Source of the DNA: Helichrysum umbraculigerum
Lineage: Eukaryota; Streptophyta; Magnoliopsida; Asterales; Asteraceae
NCBI GenBank assembly: GCA_949592205.1
Contig: CATIUR010000011.1
Location: 1,798,001 to 1,862,000, forward strand
Direction: 5' to 3'
DNA: 64,000 bases
A program made the position numbers and the translations under genes. Positions 52,729-62,371 of this stretch are shown in pieces. The notes beneath the pieces are model-generated. The model saw nothing but the letters and a program-made list of their open reading frames with translations, was not told where the DNA came from and searched no databases. The first letter of the stretch is position 1. Each line of letters begins with the position of its first letter.

Positions 52729-54729
52729 TATAACGCCCCTAATTTTAAAACACTATTTTTTTTTAAAACATTGCGGAAGCAATATCCCATATATATATAT
52801 ATATATATATAACCCTGTATTAACCAAAATATACATAATCATTTACATAAGCATTTTGTTATATAGCTACACAAATTAGATGGGCGTTACTTTAACAAAA
52901 CATTTAAAGTAGTACAAAAGTCATCAGAGTTCTATCATTGTCGAACACTCCTTCAATTTACTCCGAGACCCGCCCTTAACAAAATATATATTAACCTGCA
53001 AGGAGTAAACAACGAGGGATTAGCACGAAGCTAAGTGAATTAACTCATCACTAACACTACACTTAGTTTAACACTATGAGTCTACAACAATTAACACTTT
53101 GACTCAACATCACTAGAGGATCGGTGGCCCTTGTGGCACCCTCAGCCGCGGTGGCCCACCAAGCGACTCTTACACCAACTGCAGGCCAATACAGTGGTTA
53201 ACCGATAACGGTTTGCTACCTTTAGTCAACACAAGCTCCATTCACAACACATGTTCACAACTCTCGTGTTGACTAACCTGTAAACGTCCAACAAGATTGA
53301 CCTCTTTAACATAATCACCAAAAGGTTTCTTAACACTTGCTTCTAGTTCACAATATGCCGTAACACAAGAATGCACAAATAACACTTGAAGTAACCACAT
53401 AAGTGATCACCAAACATAGCGAGAGATCAAAGTCCACTCACCTGTCAGTCTCCTTCTCCAAACTCAAAAGTCTTATTTTATTGAGTCTTCGGTGTCTCTG
53501 TATACACAATTAAAACACAAGTTAATAACTCGTCTCATAATTAATTATGACTATACTCAATTACATACATTAATAATCAAGAAATATCGATAATTAAATA
53601 ATATAAGTGGTAGATTCATATAAGTTCACAAAATATCAAAATCTTCAAAATTACAAAGACAAACGCGATCCAGACAATTGGGTTGGGATCGCGTTCCTCT
53701 TAAGGAAAATATTCTGTCACCAAAATACACTGTGGAACGCGATCCGGAAAAAGGGCTTGGATCGCGTTCACAAGAACAAATCCAAACGAACTCAATATTC
53801 TACTGATCAACGCGATCCGGGTAAGAGGCTTCAGGATCGCATTTATAAGAACAAAATATGCGGTAACCAAGTAACACATGGCAACGCGATCCGGTCAATG
53901 ATGCAGGATCGCGTTCCTCAATTTTTCAGCAGAGGTTCAAACCTGTAATTACACAGCACGAACCAAAACCACAAAATCGACCAAACTCAACTTGTAACTC
54001 AGATTTTTACCGTTTTTAATGAACCATAACAACTAGTAACATCATACACATAAGATTCAAACAACAATTCTTCACAAATCATCAAAATCATCAATACCCT
54101 AACTATTTCCATTCAAACTAAAAACTCAAGAAATCTATCATGTTTTATCATGTAATCAAGTAAAAGAAGTTCAATCATTATCATCAAATCGATATACAAC
54201 ATTGATTCAACTTATCTAGCTATAAATCATTCCTCACTTCAAACTACCTAATATTCAATATTTGAGTTTACAAAAGTTTACTTACAAAATGAAGAACTCA
54301 ATGGAGATGAGGATGATGATCATAACAAGGATTCAAGCTTCAATCTTCAATCAATTTGGTATAAAGATTTTGATTTGTAAGGGTTTGAGTAGTAATTGAG
54401 TTAGGTTAGAACTAGATGAAGAAATGAAGAAATTGGGGAAAAAGTATCGGTCCCCTCTTTCTAATTAAACCGATCTATTCAAGTTACAGTACAATATTAT
54501 ACTACTCTTTGCTCTATTGTCTGGAACCTAAATACCAATTGCAAGAAAATTATTTTATTTTACCGTCATCTAATATTATTTAAAACGAATAATATTTTAC
54601 TAGTCACAATATCTCCTGAGACTTATTTACCTATTAATTTCATAATCAAACATATTCAAACAATTAAATGTACGTATTTAAATTTAAATAAATACTTGAT
54701 TCTACTGGGCCCAATTTCAGGGTGTTACA
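52729..54729 (-). repeat. 5' LTR of G3 (right copy)
   Basis: 2001 bp. It contains the better-preserved AACGCGATCC array (53662-53915), the short TA tract, and the donor-like site at 54285. Followed by CGCGA. Confidence 0.95.
53662..53915. repeat. AACGCGATCC hairpin array, right G3 LTR
   Basis: Arm pairs at 53662/53686, 53736/53759, 53809/53834 and 53883/53906. All arms are exact except the third right arm, GGATCGCATT. Loops are 13-15 bases and differ in sequence, so only the arms are conserved. Confidence 0.95.
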
Positions 54730-54734
54730 CGCGA

Positions 54735-55179
54735 GCAGGGTTGTTGTTGTTTTTCAGCTTTGGGCAATCCCTCTTGAAATGCCCTGTATTTCCGCACTCA
54801 AAGCAGGCCTTTGGTGCATTAGTGTTGGGGGTAGGAATGTTGGTTCGGCAATCCTTGGCTAAATGCCCGAACCGTTTTCAGTTGGAGCAAGGGCAAGAAC
54901 CGTCATGATGGCGGTTGCATTTGGGGCAGTAAGGCCTGTTCCCGCTGTACCCTTTCTTCTCCGAAGTTCCTGATGAATAAGCCTTAACAACCTCAGGCTT
55001 TTTGTTGGAGGTTTGGTTGGATGAGTTAGGGTTTCCTTCCCATTTGCGTTTGTTATTTGCAGATGGGTTTGAAGACGTGCCACGACGGACAGAATTTGCC
55101 GTTAGTTCATGGGCCATACGGATGGCGCTCTGAATAGTACCCGGTTTGGAAGAAGTCATCAGGTCTTGGAGTCTCTCGG
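54735..55179 (-). pseudogene. gag: G1 gag zinc-knuckle region
   Basis: Sense frame enters from under G4 at 55179 (SSKPGTIQSAIRMAHEL, matching SSKPTTTESAIRLAHEL in G2), passes a Ser/Asn/Lys-rich linker, the knuckle CPKCNRHHDGSC, TGA at 54878-54880 where G2 has Cys, the knuckle half FGHLAKDC and CFECGNTGHFKRDC, and leaves at 54735 into the G3 insertion. With the 11 bases 33923-33933 it joins to 7727. Confidence 0.9.
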
Positions 55180-55327
55180 TGTAACACCCCAATATTCGAG
55201 GTATTATTTTAGTGTATCTAGAAATATACATTTTATGTAATAGTATCATTGAAATAATAAGATATAATATAAAAAGCAATTAGGTTTCTCAGTTCTAGAC
55301 TGTAAATAATTAAAAGAATTGGGTTTA

Positions 55328-55337
55328 ATATATAAAA
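55328..55337 (+). promoter_or_regulatory. TATA box in G4 LTR
   Basis: TATATAAAAC about 150 bases from the LTR start, followed by a CT-rich stretch as in many plant promoters. It places the transcript start near 55365, so most of the LTR would be R and U5. Confidence 0.6.
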
Positions 55338-55498
55338 CCCGTATCTATCTTATACTCTTTCTAAAACATTCCAGATTTTAAGATACGAGGAACCAGAAAT
55401 CGTATATCATCACCATCATCAACAATTCTTCAAATTCACCTTGATTCAAGCTCTAGAAATCATTGATTCTTCATCTCTATCATCATCTCTATCTACTT

Positions 55499-57748
55499 GT
55501 AAGTATTTCTTCATGAAACCCTAACTTAGGGTTTGAGTAATTGGTGGGTTTTAGGGGGCTTATGGAATTGATGAGTTATAATACGAATTAGGGCATGAAA
55601 TTGGTTAAGATAATGTCTCTTAAGATGCTTATCACTGTTAGAGATCAAATTAATACATGGAAATGGTGAAATCACCATTGATATCTTTAATGAAATCATG
55701 AAACTTTAATAATATCATGTGAATTGAGTTCATTAACCTAAAATATGGTTAGTTGAACTTATATAAGCATAAATAAGTAGTATAAACAAGAATTTGATAA
55801 AGATTTGGAACATGCTTAGAAATTTAACCTTGAAGGGTTAACTTTGATTAGTGAATTAGTGATTATGTAGGATAATCAAAGTGGGGGAGAGTGAATTGTG
55901 ATTCACTAGTTAAGTGTTATGAGTCTAAGATTCTAAATATATTGTTATGTATTAAATTGTAATAGGTGTGAAAAGCTTGGAATAAAATTGTATCTTGGTT
56001 GCTTGAAATCTTCAATCATACTATTAAGGTGAGTATATAGTGAATCAATTAACTGAAGGTTATGTAAATCCGAATTGCTTAAGAGCAAGAGGTTTTACAT
56101 AATCATGATATTGTTGTTACACTTGTTTATTGTTGTTATTGGTATTATGGTATGCAATTGTTACGAAATATATATTACGAAATATGTGCTAAGCACAATC
56201 TGTATCTTAAGGACCGCGGATCCAATTGGTATCTATCTCTACTTAAGCTCATTATTTGATAGACTAAGAATTATATGTGTGATTGTATTGCTTAATTGGT
56301 TACCTATGTATTCACTAGGCATTTTATGCTTACTCCGTATTATTTTAATGTATTATAGGTAATAGCTCTCAAAGGAAGGATAAGGAAATAAAGAAGGAAT
56401 AGCGTGGATTAGCTTGCACGTTAGTAAGTAGCAAGCATTTTCTCTTTCGAATTATCGTTTCGTATCTACTTGTGTAATACGCCCAAGTTGTTTTGAAATA
56501 CATTAGAAATATGTAATATGGGGTTTTGGATATAAGTTGACAACGAAAGTCAACCACTGATGTAAATTATGTATTGAAAGTGGAATAGAAGTCTTAGTAT
56601 GTTGTTAAATGGTAAACGGGTCGTAAGTGTCAAAATGGGTCAATAACGATCCATGTGTGTACAATGAGTTTTACCATGGTTATAGAATCTTGGTTAGTTG
56701 CTTTAAGTTGTTTGGGTATTTTGGAAAAGTGGTGAAAAGCGCAATAGCTGCAAATGTATGAATTGTGTTTTGAGTTGTTCACCAAAAATGTCAAAAATGG
56801 GCGAAAATGAGCCATACGTTCAAATGTTGCGTTTTTGTGAAAATTGAAAAAGTACAAAAAGGGAAACCTTTGTTTTGGTTATTTGAATATATCTGCAAAG
56901 TTTTAGAATCAAATTCTTTACGGTTCATGAGTTACGATTAATTGAAATCTGTCAAAATTTGAATTAAAGTCTGATATGGAAATAAACTAGCAAACGCGAT
57001 CCGGCTAGAAGCCCGGGATCGCGTTCCTCTTTGAGAAATCACCATAACCGGATTTTCAACTAGCAAACGCGATCCAGCTAAGGTTTCTAGGATCGCGTTC
57101 GTCAGTGTAATTTTGTTACAGAACGTTTTGGAACATATGAACGCGATCCCAAGGCTTGTTTCTGGATCACGTTAGTGTGAATAGTTGTGTAAAATTTAAA
57201 AAATGCATAAGTGTTTAAGTGAACTTTAGAGACCTCTTTTTATGTTATGACTTTAGGAACCTCTTTTTAACAAATTGTGATTTGAATTTAAATGGGACCA
57301 AATGAAATCGAATTTTAAGTATCATTATTCTGCTGGAAAAAAAAATAAAAATTTATGGGCGTTTCAAGTTGGTACCAGAGCGATAGTTTAAGAGAATTAC
57401 GTAATCCACATTAGGATTGCATAATCTTAAACTATTTCGAATCTATGATTATGTTGAAAATTGCATTGTGATAGAATCTTGTTTTGTGAATTGATGTGGA
57501 ACTTTAAGAATGATTGTTGCCTTGCTTAAATACGTTCAAGAGGAATGAATAGAAGTGTGTAATTAGTATAATACGTCTACGTCTGGCCAACGCAGTTGTA
57601 TTATACTAGTGCACGTGGGTGATTCAATACCCTTGAATGTAATATGGCTTTGGTGAATGATTGTTCTTGATGGTTTATATAGAATATCTTTAATTCGTAT
57701 TATTATATAGAAATTGGAATATATTAATTAAATTGTTAATCCTTGTAG
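55499..57748 (+). other. Putative leader intron of G4
   Basis: Donor CTACTT/GTAAGTATTT (GT at 55499-55500), acceptor TTAATCCTTGTAG ending at 57748, three bases before the gag ATG at 57752. The 2250-base interval contains the hairpin array and the PBS. Inferred from motif and position; the same layout appears in G2 and G3. Confidence 0.5.
56993..57173. repeat. AACGCGATCC hairpin array in G4 LTR
   Basis: Three hairpins with arms at 56993/57016, 57066/57090 and 57140/57164, loops 13-14 bases. All arms are exact except the last right arm, GGATCACGTT. The arms are the same ten bases as in G3 although the surrounding LTRs are not alignable by eye. Confidence 0.93.
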
Positions 57749-57751
57749 TAA
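57367..57751 (+). other. G4 leader with primer-binding site
   Basis: The PBS TTGGTACCAGAGC at 57369-57381 differs by one base (TACC for TATC) from the other elements' PBS. The rest of the leader is AT-rich and non-coding, ending in the acceptor-like site. Confidence 0.85.
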
Positions 57752-59941
57752 ATGGAATCAATAAATCAAGGTGATCGGAATCCTCAGGAAAATTCTCCTC
57801 AACATGAAGAGAATGCCTGTGATAGAAGTTTAAACCCTGAGGATGAAGTTGTGATTAGGAAAATTATCGGGCAAGCCCTTAAAGAATTCGGCCCAACTGT
57901 AATCTCTGAAGTAGATAATATTGTGACTTCTAAAGTCAATCAAGTATTAACTGATAAGTTAAAAGAATTTGAAAAACAACACCCTATTCTAATGAATCCT
58001 TTAGTAGCCACGGGACTCTTGACTGCTCAAGGGTTGGCAGAAAGCTATGATTTCAAAAAGTTTTCCGGTTGTAAACCGCCTGAATTTGAAGGTGAATTGA
58101 ATCCTGTTGCTAGTCTTAGGTGGTTAAGTAGAATGGAGGAAACGTTTCTGTTATCTAAATGTCCTGATAATTTGAGAGTACTATTTGCTGCTCACCAACT
58201 CAAAGGTGATGCTCACGAATGGTGGAATTCAAAAATTGACACCTATGGATTTGAAACAGCATCTCAGTTTTCTTGGGACAAGTTTAAAGAATTATTCAAA
58301 AGTGAATTTTCATCACCAGCTGAACTAGAAAAGTTAAAGGGTGAATTTCTTGCGATTAATCAAGGAAGGATGTCTGTAGCTGAATATTCCAAATCCTTCC
58401 ATGAAAAATCTCGTTTCTGTCCGGAGTACACTTCTAATGAGAAGTTGTTGACTGATCATTTCTATCGTCATTTGAATCTCGAAATCCGTGAATCTATTGA
58501 TCAGTCATTTTATAAGGATATTCCAACGATATTGAATCGAGCCTTAGTAAGAGAAAAAGATTTACTAGCTAAGCGTGCTGAATATGCTAGTAAAAGAAAA
58601 GCTGAGCAATCTGCTCCATCTCAATCATCATCGTTTAAGAAAACCAGAACTGATTCGAAATCACCATCACAACAATCCTCACAAAAATCTCAATCACAAC
58701 AACAGTTTTCTCAACCCCGTACTCGTGAATGGCCATTATGCGATAAATGTGGAAAAAGACATCTTGGGGATTGTAAATGTTTCAAGTGTGGGAGGCCTGG
58801 ACACATGGCACCGGATTGCCCTAGTCCTTTCCGTTTATGTTACACCTGTTTCAAAAGCGATCATATTCAGGCGGATTGTCCCGTTAAGAAAGAAGAACAG
58901 AGAAAGCAACAACAAAGGAAAGATACTGAGAAGAAAGGGACAACTGCCGGATCGGGAGCCAAACCCCGTGCTTTTCAAATCACAGCGGAAGAGGCTAAGG
59001 AATCACATGATGTGGTGACAGGTACCTTTATTATAAATTCTATACCTGCCCATGTTCTGTTTGATTCCGGAGCTTCCAGATCTTTTGTATCACTTTCGTT
59101 TTGTAAATGTTTAAATATTTCTGTATCTAAACTTGATCATCCCTTAGAAGTTGAAATAGCTGATAATAAGCTAGTAATAGTTTCTGATGTGTATAAGGGG
59201 TGTATCATCAAAATAGGAAGTGAGAAATTTAATGTTGATCTAATCCCAATGCAAATGGGGGAGTTCAACATAGTAATAGGAATGGATTGGTTAGGACGAA
59301 ATAAATGTGTAATCAATTGTCATGAAAAAGTTATTTTCCTGAAAGCACCTAGCGGACAGGATATAACTGTTTATGGCGAACGTATCAATCGAACTATTCC
59401 TGTATGCACTTATGCACGAGCTAAAAGATTGTTATCACACGGGTGTCGAACCTTCTTGGCACACGTGATTGACAACTCTAAATCTGTTGCTGTTCCTTCT
59501 GATATCCCTGTTGTTAACGAATTTCCGGATGTATTTCCTGATGAACTTCCTGGTCTTCCACCTGATCGACAAGTTGAATTTAGAATTGATTTAATTCCTG
59601 GAGCTATTCCAATTGCTAAAACACCTTATCGTTTAGCCCCCACTGAAATGCAAGAAATGATGAATCAATTGCAAGAACTACTTGACAAAGGTTTTATCCG
59701 TCCTAGTAGTTCGCCATGGGGAGCTCCAGTGTTATTCGTTAAAAAGAAGGATGGATCCTTACGTATGTGTATTGATTATCGGGAATTAAATAAAGTGACC
59801 ATCAAGAATCGTTACCCTTTGCCTCGAATCGATGATTTATTTGATCAACTGCAAGGTGCCAGTTTCTTCTCAAAAATCGATCTTCGGTCTGGTTACCATC
59901 AGTTGAAGGTAAAGGATTCGAACTCGTTATGGTCACTATGA
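57752..59941 (+). pseudogene. gag-pol: G4 gag, protease and RT start
   Basis: ATG at 57752 (MESINQGD). Capsid region to about residue 275 (FEGELNPVASLRWLSRME, LKGDAHEWWNSK), Ser/Gln-rich linker, three CCHC-like knuckles (CDKCGKRHLGDC, CFKCGRPGHMAPDC, CYTCFKSDHIQADC at about 331-378), protease VLFDSGASRSF near residue 433, then the RT up to DLRSGYHQLKV. After KDS a deletion of about 23 bases, apparently between short TTCGA-like repeats, removes the DIPKTAF segment and shifts the frame, giving a stop at 59941. The RT goes on at once in the next ORF. Confidence 0.93.
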
Positions 59942-59951
59942 ATTCGTTGTC

Positions 59952-62303
59952 ATGCCATTTGGTTTAACCAATGCTCCAGCTGCATTTATGGACTTGATGA
60001 ATCGTGTATGTCGTCCTATGCTGGATAAATTTGTGATTGTTTTTATTGATGACATTCTCATTTATTCTAAAAGTGAGAGTGATCATTCAATTCATTTGAG
60101 ACAAGTTTTGGAAATGCTTCGACGTGAAAAGCTTTATGCTAAATTCTCCAAGTGTGAATTCTGGTTGCGTGAAGTCCAGTTTCTTGGACATGTGATTAAT
60201 GTCCATGGTATTCAAGTTGATCCATCTAAAGTTGCTGCAGTTCTTAAGTGGGATCCTCCTTCGAGCCCCACTGAGGTCAGAAGTTTTCTTGGTCTTGCGG
60301 GTTACTATCATCGTTTCATTCAAGATTTTTCTAAGATTGCTACCCCGTTGACTCAATTGACTCGAAAGAGTGTATCTTGGAAATGGGGTGAAGAACAATC
60401 TAAAGCATTTCAAGTGTTGAAAGAAAAGGTCAGTCAGGCTCCTATCCATGTTTTACCAGAAGGTAATGAGGATATGGTGGTTTATTGTGATGCTTCTAAG
60501 CTTGGCTTGGGCTGTGTATTAATGCAACGTGGGAAGGTTATAGCTTATGCTTCGCGTCAACTTAAATCTCATGAACAAAACTATCCTACTCACGATCTTG
60601 AATTAGCAGCTGTGGTCTTTGCATTGAAGATTTGGCGACATTATCTATATGGAGTCAAGTCTACCATTTATACTGACCATAAAAGCTTGAAATATTTCTT
60701 TGATCAGCGAGATTTGAATAACAGACAAAGAAGGTGGCTTGATCTGGTCAAAGATTACGATTGTGACATTCTTTACCATCCTGGTAAGGCTAATGTCGTT
60801 GCGGATGCTCTTAGCCGAAAGGCTATTCATTATATTCTTTCAGTGAAATCTCTTAGCATGATTGTGTTTCCTCAACTGCTTGATTCTATAAAAACTGCTC
60901 AAATTGATGCATTATCTTCTAATGACCTGAATAAGCAACGCTTAAAGGGTCAAATTTCTGAATTAATTGAAGATTCTCGAGGGCTGAGAACTCGTTATGG
61001 TAGAATCTGGATACCAGTAACGAGTGATGTGAAGAAATTGTTATTGGATGAAGCTCATAAATCAAAATATTCTGTTCATCCAGGTGCCACCAAAATGTAT
61101 CGTGATCTGAAATGTGATTATTGGTGGCCTGGTATGAAGCGTGATATCATTAAATATGTCCAAAATTGTCTCACTTGTCTTCAAGTAAAAGCTGAGCATC
61201 AACAACCATATGGAAAACTCCAACCTTTGGATATTCCAATATGGAAATGGGAACACATCACCATGGATTTTGTTACAAAGCTGCCGAGAACTCCTCGCCA
61301 GCATGATGCCATTTGGGTGATTGTGGACCGATTAACAAAAAGTGCTCTTTTCATACCTATCAAGGAAGCATCATCCTCCGAAGTATTAGCAGAAATCTAT
61401 ATTCGTGAAGTTGTTGCTCGCCATGGAGTACCAGTTTCTATTGTTTCTAATAGGGATACTCGTTTTACCTCTCGATTCTGGAAGAAATTTCAAGAAGATT
61501 TGGATACTCAACTACATATTAGTACGGCTTTTCATCCTCAAACGGATGGACAAAGTGAACGTACTATTCAAACTCTAGAAGATATGCTGCGAGCATGTGT
61601 CATTGACTTTGGTGGTAGCTGGGATTCTCATCTCCCATTGGTGGAATTTTCATATAACAATAGTTATCATTCTTCCATAAAGATGCCACCATATCAAATG
61701 CTTTATGGTCGAAAGTGTCGTACTCCCATTTGTTGGGGAGAAGTCGGTCAACGTGAGCTAGGCAGTACTGATGTAGTTCAAATGACTACTGAAAAGATTG
61801 ATCAAATCCGTGAAAGGCTAAAAATGGCTCAAGACCGACAGAAATCTTATGCTGATAAACGTAGACGACCAATAGAGTTTCAAGTCGGTGATAAAGTAAT
61901 GTTAAAAGTTTCTCCTTGGAAGGGTATCATTCGTTTTCGGAAAAGAGGAAAACTAAGTCCAAGATATATTGGACCTTTCGAAATACTCGATCGTGTCGGT
62001 CGTGTAGCTTATCGGTTACAATTACCGGATGAGCTTAGTGGTATTCATGATACATTCCACGTGTCACAGCTTCGAAAATGCCTTGTTGACGAAGCTTCAT
62101 ATGTACCTCTTCCTGAAATCCAAATAAATGAAAAGTTGAATTATATAGAAGAACCTGTCAAGATTATGGATCAAAAAGTTAAACAATTAAGAAATAAGAC
62201 GGTTTCTATTGTTAAAGTTCAATGGCGACATCAAAAAGTTAAACAATTAAGAAATAAGACGGTTTCTATTGTTAAAGTTCAATGGCGACATCGAAATGGA
62301 TGA
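59952..62303 (+). pseudogene. pol: G4 RT remainder, RNase H, integrase, truncated chromodomain
   Basis: Open for 783 codons from MPFGLTNAPA: RT catalytic FIDD, RNase H (VVYCDASKLGLG, TDHKSLK), integrase finger (HPGATKM...CLTCLQVK), integrase core with TMDFVTKL and GQSERT. The second catalytic residue in the S-D-R-D box is Asn: codon AAT at 61449-61451 gives SNRDTRF where G1-G3 have SDRD. The C-terminus repeats a 20-residue segment (QKVKQLRNKT...) because of a 60-base tandem duplication and then stops at RNG, lacking the rest of the chromodomain found in G1-G3. Confidence 0.93.
62171..62290 (+). repeat. 60-bp tandem duplication at the end of G4 pol
   Basis: 62171-62230 and 62231-62290 are exact copies by eye. 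The duplication is in frame (20 codons) and ends where the chromodomain is cut short. Confidence 0.95.
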
Positions 62304-62371
62304 TGGTGTACTACCCGGCAGTACATCAAGAATGGTTCGTGAGGACACGAGCAGAATAAGTGGGGGAGACT
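62304..62371 (+). other. G4 3' untranslated stub and polypurine tract
   Basis: Short non-coding stretch ending AAGTGGGGGAGACT, directly before TGTAACACCCC of the 3' LTR. Confidence 0.85.

Larger units (their letters stand above)
52559..54285 (-). other. Putative leader intron of G3
   Basis: Sense donor TTTTGTAAGTAAAC with G at 54285 in the 5' LTR; acceptor TTTTGATGACAG ends at 52559, immediately before the gag ATG. The 1727-base interval holds the AACGCGATCC array, U5 and the PBS. The sequence upstream of the donor is pyrimidine-rich and UTR-like. Inferred. Confidence 0.5.
33934..54729 (-). mobile_element. Gypsy chromovirus G3, with C2 nested inside
   Basis: Minus-strand element bounded by the perfect duplication CGCGA at 33929-33933 and 54730-54734. 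LTRs 33934-35977 and 52729-54729, PBS 52714-52726, polypurine tract at 35978-35991. Sense order: gag-protease, RT, RNase H, integrase (split by C2), chromodomain. The LTR sense ends are TG...TA rather than TG...CA. About 17 substitutions between LTRs and a long extra TA tract in the left copy. Damage: TAG early in gag, a one-base deletion after protease, a TAG in the integrase tail. Confidence 0.95.
1938..55179 (-). mobile_element. Gypsy chromovirus G1 (host of all other insertions, partial)
   Basis: Minus-strand LTR retrotransposon present in pieces: 1938-7732 (3' LTR, polypurine tract, pol), 33918-33933 (a gag scrap between two insertions) and 54730-55179 (gag zinc-knuckle region). Joining the pieces across C1 and G3 gives one continuous gag-pol reading, and the flanking 5-bp duplications GAATG and CGCGA belong to the inserts. 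The rest of gag and the 5' LTR lie beyond G4, outside the window. The order protease, reverse transcriptase, RNase H, integrase, chromodomain marks Ty3/Gypsy, probably the Tekay/Del group. Several nonsense codons make it the most decayed element here. Confidence 0.9.
55180..57366 (+). repeat. 5' LTR of G4
   Basis: 2187 bp, TGTAACACCCC to GGGCGTTTCA. TATA box at 55328, pyrimidine-rich UTR-like stretch, GTAAGTATT donor at 55499, then about 1.5 kb of AT-rich DNA with no gene and the AACGCGATCC array near the U5 end. A second strong donor-like site, AAG/GTGAGTATA, is at about 56029. Confidence 0.95.

Noticed and set aside
56075..56362. 95-codon ORF in the G4 LTR, repeated at 63267-63554
   Set aside because: It lies inside the LTR and is duplicated only because the LTR is. 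AT-rich composition gives a hydrophobic random translation; no homology or start context.
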